DNA of 64,000 nt. Source: Lithospermum erythrorhizon. Lineage: Eukaryota > Streptophyta > Magnoliopsida > Boraginales > Boraginaceae. The notes under the pieces are model-generated. The model searched no databases. It was given only the letters and a program-made list of their open reading frames with translations, and was not told the DNA's origin. This document shows, in pieces, positions 35,600 through 48,404 of this stretch (positions are counted from its first letter, which is position 1; every line of letters starts with the position of its first letter). The stretch covers positions 3,192,107-3,256,106 of the forward strand of contig JADFUC010000954.1 of the NCBI GenBank assembly GCA_019722365.1, read 5' to 3'. The translations under genes and the position numbers were made by a program.

Positions 35600-38331
35600 T
35601 TAGCTTCATATATAGATCCTACGCATGAGAGTTTTTGTGGAAATTATGGACATAGTTGTAAGGATTAGCGACCGATTTTCTTGGATTGCCTGGTTTATTT
35701 TGAGGCTTAAAAAGTGCTTATTTTAAAGTGTAAGAGAAATCATACAGGTTTTAAAGTTTATGTTCGGAATATTATGAAGGAGATAATTAACGGATAATAT
35801 CTGAAACCAAAGTAGTATCGTATCATTTTCTAGTTATTAGATTGAGTTATATCAGGGCTCCTGAAGCAAATTATTTTCATGTACATACTGTGCATGAGAG
35901 TTTTTGTGGAAATTATGAAAATGGTTGAAAGGATTAACGGCCGATTTTCTTGATTGAATGGTTTACTTTGAGGATTAGAAAATTACTTATTCCAGTTAGT
36001 AGCTTTAGGCATACACCCAAGCCTAAAACAAGTTGAAAGGAGTTAAACATTTTACTCGAAAATTTGATTTGATATAATACAAATACATATTAAGTTAAAG
36101 CGTTACTTTTAAGCTCAGTCAAATTTAAGTAAAAAATTCAATTCAGTTCGCTTTATACTATATACAAACATTTAAATAATGATTTGAAAGACGAGCGCAT
36201 AAGAAATCAAATTTATGGTGCATATATATACCGACTTTGGGAGATAATTGCAGAACTATCTTCAGTAATGTAACATACCAGATTTTAATAGTATAATTTA
36301 GTCTTCATAATTGAACTATACTAAATATTGTGAACATATGATCCCTTTAGCATATTTTCACCAACTATCAAAAACGTAATCTTGGACTTTTCACAAATTG
36401 TATAGAATAGTTTTACAGGTATGAGACTATCTGTATCAAATTTTGATATAATTTCTAACATAATTCCTAACGAAAGATACAAGTATGTGATTAAAAGTTG
36501 AAGTAAGCGGTCACTTATTTGTCGAATATATATATATTAAATTGGATATTTGATAAAAATTTATTTGTGTGTTAGAAATCCGTAGAAAAAACGGTACAAA
36601 AGATTTGCGCTAAATTTTACACTCTTAAATTTATGGACAATATCATTCGTCCCTTTTTTTGTCCATTATCATATCTATATTTTGCACAATATATAGAAAA
36701 ATACTTGATCCGAATTTCTCTCTCAGAAGGCTTGTGTAAATCATCCGATTACAGCAGGAGAGGATAAGATATAAAACCAACCTTGTGGTTTGATTGCTAA
36801 TTGTAAAATGGAAGTTAGGCCTGTGTGAATTAATAACAAGTTTATATTTATATAAATATCAGGAGATTCGAGGCCTTGAGATGAGCTACGCACCGACTTG
36901 GATGGAGATTGTTCCGCTTCCACTACGCAAAGTTTCAAATTTCCAATAATGCAACTCCCTTTTGTAGCATCTTTTAGTTTAAGCTTCTAAGAAACATTAA
37001 AATCATTATTATAATAAGGTAGAATTTCAGGTCTTCTTACTTCATTTTCCACCAGAAAGAGGTATCGTGTCTAAGTTCTTAAGGCCGTGATATATTTCTG
37101 ATAATAATCATTAATACTAAGATTACTAGAATAGGCTATTACTCAAGCGATTGTTTAAAATCATGATCATGATATAATTTCCGGCGGCGACAATTCCACC
37201 AAGGCTTGTGCCTCATGTCATGGCTCATGTAAAAATTAAACCTAAATATCCATACTATCATAGATGGATCAAAACCTCCAAACTAGTGATATGCCATGAT
37301 TAATCAAGAACAAAAATTTGAACTATATTGAAATACGAAAAAGATTATTAAATATACAACTTAACAAACGACATAAAACAACTTCTTCTTAATCAATGTG
37401 CCTTTTATGTCAAAATAACCCGCTAAATCATAATTCAACTAAGTTCCACATCATAATTCAACTTAAGTTCCACAATTATTTAAATTTATTATGCATTCGA
37501 ACGAAGGATGTTAGCTACAAAATGGATTTTTGAACTCGTCAAAAACATTAATACATGCAAAGCAAAAGATAAAAAGATGACTAATGTTAAACAAACCACC
37601 TCCGGATTAGTTAAAGGCCTTAATCTTCTACTTTTCTAGTTGCTCAGAATCGTACTCAACACTTATCTGGTTGTCTCACTATTCCTCTGTTTTATTTGGA
37701 TTATTAGCATATTAACATTTACTAGAATTTTTTATCTCTGATTATCATTTTCCCACCTATCGATCGATGACAATGAAAACCTTATCAACTCTCAGAAAGT
37801 GATCTTAAACAAACTAGCCAAGTTAAAGAGATTGATAATTGATAAATAAGAACAAAATCGGCAATTATCAACCGCAAGACTCTTGACAATAACAACAATA
37901 AAGAGATCCGTTTAAAATTATTTTAAATTATTTTACTTTTGGTCGAAGAAATGGACATTTAAAAATATTTTTCTTCATATTAAAACAAATATCTAATTGT
38001 TTTCGAAGACGGCTTCTAGGCAGAGTAAAATGGTTGGTAAGTCAGAAACCAAGTTTGCATCTAAAACTAAACATCTCGATAAACCGGCCATTAGGGTCGA
38101 AATAAAGTGATGACTTCTAATAAAGATTGAAAGTGACATAACCAAGCTAAAATTTTCTTCAATTCGAGTTGTAAGTCGAGGCTCAAACTGCCTTTATGCT
38201 TAACATCTCGATGAACCAGCTCATTAGGCTCTAAACAATTTGCCAAGTTGCTCGTTCAAGATAAACCAATATGAATAGATGATATTTTACATTTGCTGAA
38301 TTCTGCCTACTTGCTATAAACTAAGAGAAAA
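35600..38331. other. AT-rich spacer, no gene seen
   Basis: No supported gene. There is an internal near-duplication of about 50 bp: GCATGAGAGTTTTTGTGGAA followed by a CCGATTTTCTTG-containing stretch at about 35625-35690 and again at about 35890-35960. A shorter duplication, AACATCTCGATRAACC, lies at about 38072 and 38203. Confidence 0.4.
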
Positions 38332-38578
38332 ATGGGATTTTCTGGGAAGATAGGTTTCCCAAATGCACATAGTGGTAGCAGTTGGTCAGTCATGATAGTA
38401 GGAGTGACAAAGACAGTTCTTGCGACTTTGTCAACCACTCACTCTATGTATAATTTGGAGGCTAGTTGCCTCAAGAATCCAACTAACATATTTAATTCTA
38501 ACTTGTTATGCGTTATAGTTGGTCGAAGTATTTACATTTGTCGCGATCAAATAATCGATAATGATAGTACTTAATTGT
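38332..38578 (+). pseudogene. Copia RNase H remnant
   Basis: The frame includes KTVLATLSTT and, after a gap, CVIVGRSIYICRDQ. These resemble the copia RNase H blocks VALSTTEAEYMA and CDSQSAIxLxxNQ. The catalytic residues are not preserved as read. The LTR-like sequence that follows supports the assignment, which is otherwise weak. Confidence 0.4.
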
Positions 38579-38879
38579 TCGAAGGGGATGCATTGTGAAT
38601 TATTATTCTGCATATTTAGAAGAGGATACTCGGAGATCACCAAAGATATGATTTGATGGAGAACATGGGCGTAACATAAATCGAAAACGAGAAAATACAG
38701 TAAAAATAAATAGATTATATTGGCCAAAGGCGTTTATTAATTGCAAGAAGGAAATGATTCATTTATTATGTACAAGATGGAAGTTTTCGTTTATATGATA
38801 TTCCTTTATAAGTGCATCAACTCTTCTATGTGTAGACTTCGTTTGTAAGCGAAGAAATGTGAAACAAGAGTGTATTATG

Positions 38880-39330
38880 CATATTGTATTGAAGCATAGA
38901 GCTTTGTGTGAGGATTTAGTGTGTAGAAGATATGCAGATGTTCACCTAAACTCCGTTAGTGCTTTGTCTATTGTCAAGTGACCTTTTAGTTCTGGCTTGA
39001 GTTTATTCTAGTAATAAAAATTATTGTGGATTTACACATACTAGGGATAGTAGTGTGTGAGTGAAGGATAGAGTGTTATAGTCGGGAGGCTGAGCTTATA
39101 CGTCGATTGGAGTAGAATAGAGGCGAAGAGAATGAGGTATTAGAGTAAGACCCTGTATGATGCTGATCGTGTTGGAATCGCCCATTTGAATGCCTCCCGG
39201 ACGTAGGTGTTGTTTTAGCCATTAAATGGTTACTGTGTGTGTTTTTACTTTTTGAGGTTGTTTACTTTGCACGGTTGTTGGCTGTGCTGAATCGTTGATA
39301 GTTGAGTGCATGCATTGTTATTGAGGAGAT
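38880..39330 (+). repeat. Probable copia 3' LTR remnant
   Basis: Contains TGAATGCCTCCCGGACGTAG, followed by a TGTGTGTGTTTTTACTTTTT-like tail. I associate CCTGGACGTAGGT plus a T-rich stretch with the R/U5 region of many plant copia LTRs. The position just after an RNase H remnant fits. No partner LTR is visible. Confidence 0.4.
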
Positions 39331-39649
39331 TACACAGGTAAAATTGGTATCGGGCGTTTCATTGCTCTGAGTGAGATCTTTTAAAATGCTGCTTTTGGAG
39401 ATGGATATGGTTTTCAACGAAGTGCAAGACACATGAACCAGCTTTGGGAGCTTTTCGTTGCTAGAGCAGTGGTTAGTCCGGAGATTTTGGGATGTTAAGT
39501 AATCATCGTAGGGTTGGTGTGAAGTATCACATTGATTGTTTTCAAGTTTTGTGCTTGATGTGGGCCATTCTTGTGGTTTAACATGAAGCCAGGGGAGAAG
39601 AAAAACAATGAAGAAAGACAAATTTGGAGGGGTTGTTTTTGGATCGGTA

Positions 39650-40760
39650 TTTTGCCTTCAAAAATATTAGCCAAAGGGGAGTTTGTTAGTGTTTAATTAA
39701 TTTGGCTATTTTTGAAATTTGGTAAAACGTTGGCCAGGAGTGTCGTACTAGAGTGAATGAAAAAGTACGATGAAAAAGGAAAGAAAAAGACCCGATTTAT
39801 CTGGCTTGTCGAGGAGAATAAAAGGCAGGAGTTAGCCTGGTATTATAAAAAACACCGCAGGAAACAACTTGGAATCAATTTTTTACTTTTCACGCAGCAG
39901 CAGTTGTTTACTAATTATACTCTGTTTTCTTGATCATTTCGTTGAGAGCGATTGATAGTATTCTACTTCTTTATTAAATGCTAGGATTAATTTATGTTTT
40001 TGATAATATTATTTATGAATTATTTAAATTGTAATTAGTAAATTAAATTTATTATTCTTTAAGGGGTTTTGATGTGGCAGCAGGTGTATTTTTACATCAG
40101 TTTTTGGAGTTATTATAATTCTTGTTAGTATTAATCATTGAACTTAATTTGATTTGATTGTTTAGAGAGATGGAGCCGATTCTTTTTATATGAGAATCGC
40201 AGGTATTATGTAACCGCCGATTAAGAAAGAAGGCGTAATGAATCGACGATTAGTTAATTGGTGGGTTGTTATGCAGTGTGCAATAGCGTAGTTGATTAAT
40301 AGATTTATTATGACTTGGGTTTTAACTAATTAATTTCCTTGTAGTGACGTAGGAGATTAATTAAGCCCAGGAACACTTTCGATTGACATAAGCTAGAACG
40401 ATATCTGCATTAACGAGAAATTGGACACAGTGTTGATAAATCTATTATTTGGGTAGAGAATCTCTTCTTGTTAGGTGGAAGTCGATACCCAGTAATCTTT
40501 TTATTCATAAGTTTATCACTTTTAATTGCCTTGTTAGTTTAAGTTTATTTATTTTAGTCAACTTAAAATGTCGAGTTCACCGATAGGTCGATCGCTTTAC
40601 TTGACATTGTCTTCACTACTTGAATTCGTCTTCTAACTGCGAGGAATATAATTTGTTAATCAACTGCTTGAGCCTTGGTTTGTGTTCCTTGACGCGGTGT
40701 CCTTATTTTCCTTTTCTCGTTGGTTTTCTTGTGTGTTTTCTTGTGTGTTTATTTCAAGTT
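39650..40760 (+). other. LTR-like non-coding repeat, unclassified
   Basis: No ORF. It holds long T-rich tracts and a structured CG-bearing segment (40140-40450) resembling LTR/leader DNA. No tandem partner was found within the window. Confidence 0.3.
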
Positions 40761-41555
40761 CTTAAGTGATATCATCTGCATGTTTGCCATTATGCTTGTA
40801 GGTTGTACAATTGATACGCATTCATTGTTGGTTGCAAGTTGGGGTGAATTGGAGTGATTTATGGAGTCCTGTCCAGTTGACTAAGAGGGGTTTTTTTGGA
40901 TGTATATATTTCAATCGGTTCATTTTCATTTGTTGGGACAGTTCAGTGGTTTTGGCTCTTTTGATTATGCATTTGAAGCACAACTTGGAGGACAATCATA
41001 ACTTGTTCTCTTGTTACTTTTAAATTTGTTTTCTTTGAGAATGGTTGGAGAACAATTAGTACTTGGTTTTGTTATAGGCATGCTGATCCCTGTAGGTTGA
41101 TTTTGATGAGGATTTATTTTGGTGTTGGACACTTTAGATGTATCCATTTTACGAGAGCTAAATTTGATGATTTAGAATACATAACAATATGAATGTGAAT
41201 CAAAATTGAAGTATCTTGCTATAATGAACCAAAATAAGGATTCTCCTACTAACATTATAGGCTTGCTGCGCTTGCATATATAACTACCGTAGCCGGTAGG
41301 TCTCCTTATACACGTTAGGACTTTCGATCTCGTCTCTAGACAGACTGGCCCACTAATTACAGTAATAACATTGGCTAGCAATAATATACGTGGATGCCAA
41401 TATATATGATGTTGTCCTTGATTTATTATACACGAACATGTAAGGTTAAATTTGTTCATAATGATGCATGGATTGCAAGGCCATGTGAAGACCTTAATAA
41501 TAATGCTGAATAAAAGATGAAAAATCTAACCCATTAATAAATAATTAATGAAAGT
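40761..41555. other. Spacer, no gene seen
   Basis: Frames at 40811-41023 and 41172-41459 have no recognisable domain and opposite orientation. Probably old repeat DNA. Confidence 0.35.
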
Positions 41556-41619
41556 TAAAAGATAAGAAATACGGGCCGGAGTATATAGGGTGGGTGTAAA
41601 GCCCAATCGAACTATATCG

Positions 41620-41800
41620 AACTTTATTGGGTTTGAGTATACGTTTGAAAGTGTCAAATCTTAGGTTCGAACACGTTTGAAAGTGTCGAATCTTAGAATT
41701 TAACGTTTGAGTACACGTTTGAACACCGCGAATCGAGCCAAACTTTTGCAAATCGAATCGAACCGTTTGAGTAAACGTTTGAACACTTTTACGAGTGACC
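41620..41800. repeat. Degenerate CGTTTGA-based repeat
   Basis: ACACGTTTGAAAGTGTCGAA and close variants recur (about 41641, 41670, 41712, 41773), interspersed with AATCGAATCGAACC words. The minus-strand frame across it is repeat-driven. Confidence 0.6.
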
Positions 41801-41814
41801 AAATCGAATGGATG

Positions 41815-43795
41815 AAGTGGATGAAATAGAAAGAAAATGAGATAAATGATATAAATTTGTATTTGTATGAGGTTTTCAATATAGGTTACATCATATATAA
41901 GTGATAATAGATCAAATGTAGCGGACCGAACTATTTTATGCAGTTCGGTCGAATCCGTCAGACAACTTTGATTTTAAGGTTCGGTTTACGTATTCTTCCT
42001 ATCGATCGGCGCGGTAAAGATTATTCGAGTCGAATATCTGGTCGATCGAGCTTTTTGGATTGTCGCGTGGGAAGATAATGAACGTATATAATATGGTTGG
42101 ATGTTGAGATTTGAGAGCACTCCATATTGATAAAAAAGGAAACAAAAATCTTAGTCAAACATGCAACATATACTTAAAGTATATTATGTTACATTTAATA
42201 TTTTATTCTTTATTATAGTATGTCAAGCTTATAAAAAAAATTGTGTTTATTTCTTTTTATTAATTTATAAAAACAAGCAAAGCTTATTTCATAATAATCT
42301 TTAATTTATAGTTAGTAAATAATGTCACACAAAATATAAACAAATGATTCAATATTATTATCGTGTACGTATATGTGAATTATCAAATATGTATGGAAGT
42401 CAACATCATTATTATTCAATGGCCACTTCAATTTATCTTTAATTTATGGTTTCATGAGTATCCATCATTGAACCATTTAAGTGGGGTTCGCAAAACTAAA
42501 CAACTATTAAACCAATTTTTATTTATTTATTTAAGGATGATATTATTTTAAATATAAAAATATTATGGGATATACCTTATAAAAGTATTATAAATTTGAA
42601 ACTCTTTTTGTTAACTATTACAAGTAAAAAACAATACTAATTAAACCATGTGCAATAAACCATTGATTTAGATTTGACAAACATTAGTACTCGTATTCAT
42701 TAATCAACCATAACAAACCGACATTGTATTTCGAAGTCGTTAATATGTTGTTATTTCAGAATCGTTAATATGTTGTTATCAAGTATTGTATCACTCTTTC
42801 GTCCCTATCTTTATTATAATATGCATGTATTTTAGCCTTTTTTAAGAAAACCAAATTTAGGAAAATAAAGGCACATTCAAGATACTTTGTTTTATCTTAT
42901 GTGTCCAATGAGTAATAACAATAAGCTTATTACTGCTTGTTTTATTTTGGATTATTGCAATTAATTACGTTCAATGGATATATAATATCCCCTATTTTGA
43001 ATTATATTGGAGTATTTCGGAGTAATATATATTGTACCATATCATTTTAATGAATTATAAGTGTTAGACATGCTCGGAATTATTGGAAGAGTTCCTTGGC
43101 TCAGGAAGAAAAAGTATTCTCTTTGACCTTTGCAAAAAAATCTTATACAATATATTATAAAATTCACAAAAATTATTAATTTATCTTTTAGCTTTCTGAT
43201 TTTGATTGTATCTAAAACTTTGATTTGAATCAAAATTATCAAATTAATAATAAAAATATTGAAAAAAAGCTACGTATTGATATATTTTTTTCAAGCAGAT
43301 ATATAACGTTAAGAGTTATTTGAGTTGAAATTAAAATGCTTCGTTAAAATCGAAAATGTGACTGATGCTTTTAGGACGAAGGAAGTATCTATCTCGAGTT
43401 TTCATCGATTAGGAGTTCAAATTTAAATGATATGAAAAATTGAAATAGGAATTGACATTTACGACAATATGAAAAAGTGAGAGCTAATTTTTCGTTTCAC
43501 TTATCTTATGCGTTATTTTGTCTTAAAGCAGGTTTCAATTACGTCTATCTTTGCCCTTATACTTTTAACATGCATTTCTTTCTGTGGCCCACTAACATGC
43601 CAATCTTTTTGGACCCGGTTTACATATTTAAGCAACATATAAATTCATTAAAAATATGAAATATCTATTTTGCCATTCATTACAACTTAATTAAATATTA
43701 CATTTGAAAATATGGATACATTTTAAAATTCTTTAATATATGAGGATATTTTATAACAATAATAATAATTAAAAAAAATTTCTCATCTTGTCCCG
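41815..43795. other. AT-rich spacer, no gene seen
   Basis: No supported gene. A tandem duplication around 42738-42780 (CGTTAATATGTTGTTAT repeated twice) is present. No bounded element recognised. Confidence 0.4.
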
Positions 43796-43799
43796 AAAA

Positions 43800-46700
43800 T
43801 CCAGCACTTATGCTGGCCATGGGTGGTACATGAGTTGGGTGTCATCAGCTTGAATATTAGTCATGACGATGGATGTGATAACAAAATGACTTGCATTTAA
43901 CATGATAAGTAAAATAATCTGGCTAAATCAAATCGAGATTGAAATAGCAAAGCTACTGGCTGAAAATAATAATACAAATACAATATCAAACAACGGGTTT
44001 ACAACTTATAATTATTATATACAACAAAAAAAACTCCAAAGAAAATAAAAGTATGGTATTGAGTCTTGAGTCACGTTGCCGTCTTACGTGAGTGCGTAAA
44101 TTTACTCGTGAAAGCATCTCGGTCATCCCTTGACAAGCGCAGGCATAAGGCAATGCAAAGTCGAGAATAGAGTCGGTATGAAGCAGTGAATCTGAAATGT
44201 CATGATGTCCATGTAGCATCTGTGAGGATAACTCGAGTTAATTACCTATCTACTGTTATACGCATAGTATTATATATTTTCTATCTTTCTTCTCGGCATG
44301 ATAAATCTTTTTCTTAATAATGAACTTGACTACTTGTAGATAAGCCGCGCCCGCGTTAGCAGAACACTTCATGATGCAAACATCATGGGAAATATCTAAT
44401 ATCTGACTCTAACCTGTAATGACTGTCTGTTCAGTGTTCATAACTTAGGGATACCATGTCTGTCTGATCTCCTTGCAGAAACCTCTGCTTGACTCGATTA
44501 GCCTGCGGTTCACGCAAGTATTACTCGAATCCTTAGTCCTGCTTTATTTATCGGAATATTTATAATAGGAATCTCCGCATTGTTTCATTATCTTAATCTG
44601 ACCGCGGCAATATGTCTTAAATCAGAATAACTGGCTTGTCGAATTATCTCCCCAAATTCCCTCATTTAGTATATTGAACTTATTCACTTAATGGTATCGG
44701 CGTCGTGGTGGATCATAACTTATATGCAACCGCTTTGAATCTAATTTTCCACCGTATATAAAATATCATCAGCGTCGTATAGATGGCTTGTAAACTTCGG
44801 TTTATAATGTTCTTGTACTACTTGTTCTCGTTGAAATGTTATACCGACCATCGTCGGCTCGACTTTTAACCTTGAAGAATGTACAACGATGAATCTGGAA
44901 GCACAGGATCATGAGGAAATCGATAATATGAACATAATCGACCCGATCTTAATTCGGCGTGATTAAATCCAAGCGACCTCTACGTAGTGTCTGATATCCA
45001 TAAGCGGTAAATGAGTCATAAAACATATAAATGAATCATAAAACATATCCGCCTTTAAGTCTAAACAACGTATAATACGACCAAATAGACTTCGACACAG
45101 CGACCCGGCAAGCATGTGCCCAAGCGCTCTGACCCAACCCGCTCGATCGACTACGACAACTTCAATTCTCCGTCAGCGCAATCAATAGTATCAACTCGAC
45201 AACTCAGCAAATAGTGTCGGCTTCAGCAATGAAGTATCAACTTCAACAACTTCAGCAAAGTGTCAGCACCATGACCACAACCAGTATAAGTGGGATTCTG
45301 GCCCAATGCGCGTATAATCAACTTCCGACTGTTGAGAAACTTGTCTTAGTCGGCATGGTATCGTAGAATGTGAGTGCAAAGGAAGCAATCGTAGAATCGT
45401 TCTTAAGTGCAGTGACTACCGTCATTACTAGGAGCGAAATGAATCTGGGACAAATCGACTTCAGCTTGAAATGACATCGGCTGACCCGGCAACGTCAACT
45501 CATATCTGACTCTTTCCTAATACGATTCGGCACCACCGCGAAAACATCACATACGACTCGTAGGACCACCGGCCCTTGAACTTGACACGGAAATAACAAC
45601 TTTCGTCCAAAGCATAAAAAATCATGTGCATTCACGAGGGAAGCGAAATCTGACCCCCAGGCAAGCCTTGCAATCAACTATATATATAACCCAGCAATCT
45701 AAATGCAGTATAATTGGAATAACGGTGAACATATCCTCAGAACAACTTGTGAAATGCAATGACATATACTTATACATGCGATAAGTAAAACTCACGTGAA
45801 TTAGTCTTCATGGCTAAGTAAATAAAACTCCAGCCTTAATCCCATGACGGACACTTTCACCTGTCAGCCTTGCAAAAACATTAATTATAATTACTCACTT
45901 TATAACCTGACTAATAATATAACATTCTAACTGTATATATAATCTGCAGAGTACCCCAAAATAACCCAACAAAGATTTTCCACATAACCTTATTCCCGAG
46001 TTAAGTTCATAACTTTCTATTAATGATCGAGTTCTAATTACTAGTTCAATAACCACTAACATTCGATATTAACAACTAATGATAAATTTCTAATCATCTT
46101 AATCTCAAATCAATTCACTATCCGACTTACAAAACTCGTAATATCCGGAACGATACCTGCTGGCGTCGAAATCGTAACTACCCAGCGCCAAGCGATCCTA
46201 AATATAGTCGAGAGTACACTTCTATCGTTTAAACACCATTTAGAAAAAGTCAACAAAGTCAACTATGATCTGAGACATTTTTCAACCCCCATAAATCGTG
46301 GTATCAGCTATTATAAGATAATCTAAGCTTAAATGACAATTAAATAACGTAATAGCGTCGAAAGGCTGTGAAATTATTTCGAGTGCCGAAAATTCGGCGT
46401 CCTACGCTTTCGAGAAATACTCAAAAGATTTGAGCACAACTGCATAGCGTGAAATGTAGAGAATGCAAAATTTGAAATGAGGAAGAAATTGAAAAAATTG
46501 AGGTGAAGATAACTTGGGGGAATTTGCGGTAGTCACAGAAGAAAAGGAAGAATATGATAATGATGATGATGAAAAAGGTTAAGGATAAGTATAAAAAAAT
46601 TCGCGCTTGGTCATAATGACGAAATATCTGAGCACAGCTTCCGACTTTATTAGATTCGGTTTTAGAGTTTAGTTTAAATGCCGGTTTAACAGCCTTGACT

Positions 46701-47400
46701 AACATAAATTTAACTTGACTTGAATAATATCATCACCGTTCGATTACAATTTTAAAATCTTAAATACGAAATGTACTACCAACCCGACCTGATTAGTTGT
46801 ATGTCGTATTGACTTAATTCGATTTACCATGAAAATATTAAAGCCAGTAGTATCTTGTTCGTAATATTGATGCGAACGATTTGATACGCTGACCACATGA
46901 CCGCCTCCGCCCCTCTGACCCATACAGCCGCTTGAAAAAAACTCATGATTCACATCCCCAAAAATCGCCCTTTACCTCGCCCCCAATTCACCAAATCCAC
47001 AACTTCAGGCGAAACCAAATTCACCAATCAACCAAAAAAATAAGCTAATTAATTAAATGCAACAATCAATTAAATAAAAACTCATTAATTAAAAAACCCT
47101 AAACTCAAATTAAATGAATCAGATTAATTAAGTGTATAAAAATCAAGAATTTGAGCAAATACCTTAAGCAAAAGAGGAAAATGAAGAATTAAATAAATTG
47201 GGTATTTTGATAAATAAAATTGTAGAAAATGGACAAGCTGCAAATGGAAGAAATTTGGGATTTAGGGAAAGGGGTGGCAGATTTTGAGGCAGCCAGCGGG
47301 ATTTGGGGAAAGAGTGCGAGATTTGGGGGAAAAGAGGCTGTAGAGATGGAGGACTGGGGAGAGTGGGGTGGTGGCGAGATTTTTTTTTGGGGGGGATGTT
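43800..47400. other. Unclassified CG-richer repeat island
   Basis: Abundant TCG/CGA words in contrast to the AT-rich flanks, no ORF over about 95 codons and no domain recognised on either strand. The right part (46130-47400) looks like LTR/leader DNA, ending in a G-rich stretch of near-repeated GGGATTTGGGGAAAGAG words (47240-47400). Probably a degraded LTR retrotransposon. I could not find reverse transcriptase, integrase or protease motifs. Confidence 0.35.
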
Positions 47401-48404
47401 GAATAAGAGTTGGGTTTATTTTTGTTTATTTTTTTATTTTTATTTATTTTAAAATGTCACTCATATATTAATGTATTTGAAATGTCTTACATTTTGAGTG
47501 TAATTAAGGAAGTTATAATTAAGGGTAAAATAAATATTTAGTATTTTTAATAAATTTATATATTGTTAAATATGTAAAAATTAGATCAATGATATTTGAA
47601 AACAAAGAAAAATAGTTTATAATCTATTGAGACAGAAGAAAAGTATAAAAGGTAAGACAGAAAATAACTGAAACTTTAGGAGACAGATTAAAAATAAGCA
47701 TTATAGTATAAAGAAAAATACTACATAGTTCTGAAATAAGTGATAAATCATGAAAAGTACTTTATTAAGTTATGAAATTAATGAAAAAAAGTAATAAAAT
47801 TTATGATTTGATGTGATGTAAGATTGATATACGTAAGAAAGCAAAAATAAGGGAATGATGATAAGAAATTTTGTAAATTTTAGTAACTAGTTGCGTTGAA
47901 AAAGGAAGCGATTAATTATTTTGATGTTTTTTGGGTAAATGATCGTTTATTTTAAAGAGCGGAGAAAATATCAAAATTAATTCGAAAATAAATTAATTAA
48001 AATTAAAATATGAGAATTTTTTATATGTTGTAGTAACTGAGGAGCTGTACACTATACAGTCAGTACAAAGACCAAAAACACTTGTCAGTTGTCACATTTC
48101 TTCTTTCAACACTTCTATTCCATCAACTAATCTTATAAGACACTTGTATTACTAACTAGTAACTACTAACTACAAACTGGTATATTTATACATAAGTTTG
48201 AAATTTTTATCTTAACGGCCTTGAGCTTATTTACTTATCATAAAATTGTCCGGATATTGTATATTTCTCATGGTGTTCTTTAGTTGCTGCATCATCTTCT
48301 ACTCTGAAACGTCAACTCCAATTCATTGAAAAAAATCCCAAATTCATCAATCTTTAACTGTTTTCTTGAAATTAGTTAGTGAGTTTATTGGCATTTGAAT
48401 TTAA
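47401..48404. other. Kinesin upstream region and 5' UTR
   Basis: AT-rich to about 48040, then more mixed sequence leading to the kinesin ATG at 48405. A TATATTTATA-like word near 48180-48190 could be a TATA box, about 220 bp upstream of the ATG. No separate gene. Confidence 0.45.

Noticed and set aside
39262..39621. Minus-strand 119-codon frame
   Set aside because: Falls in LTR-like repeat DNA and has no recognisable domain; probably chance.
41545..41802. Minus-strand frame with repeated QTFTQT/QTCTQT blocks
   Set aside because: Repetition comes from the degenerate CGTTTGA repeat, not from a protein family.
46421..46705. Minus-strand 94-codon hydrophobic frame
   Set aside because: A single run of I/F codons in AT-rich DNA inside an unclassified repeat; no start context or family.
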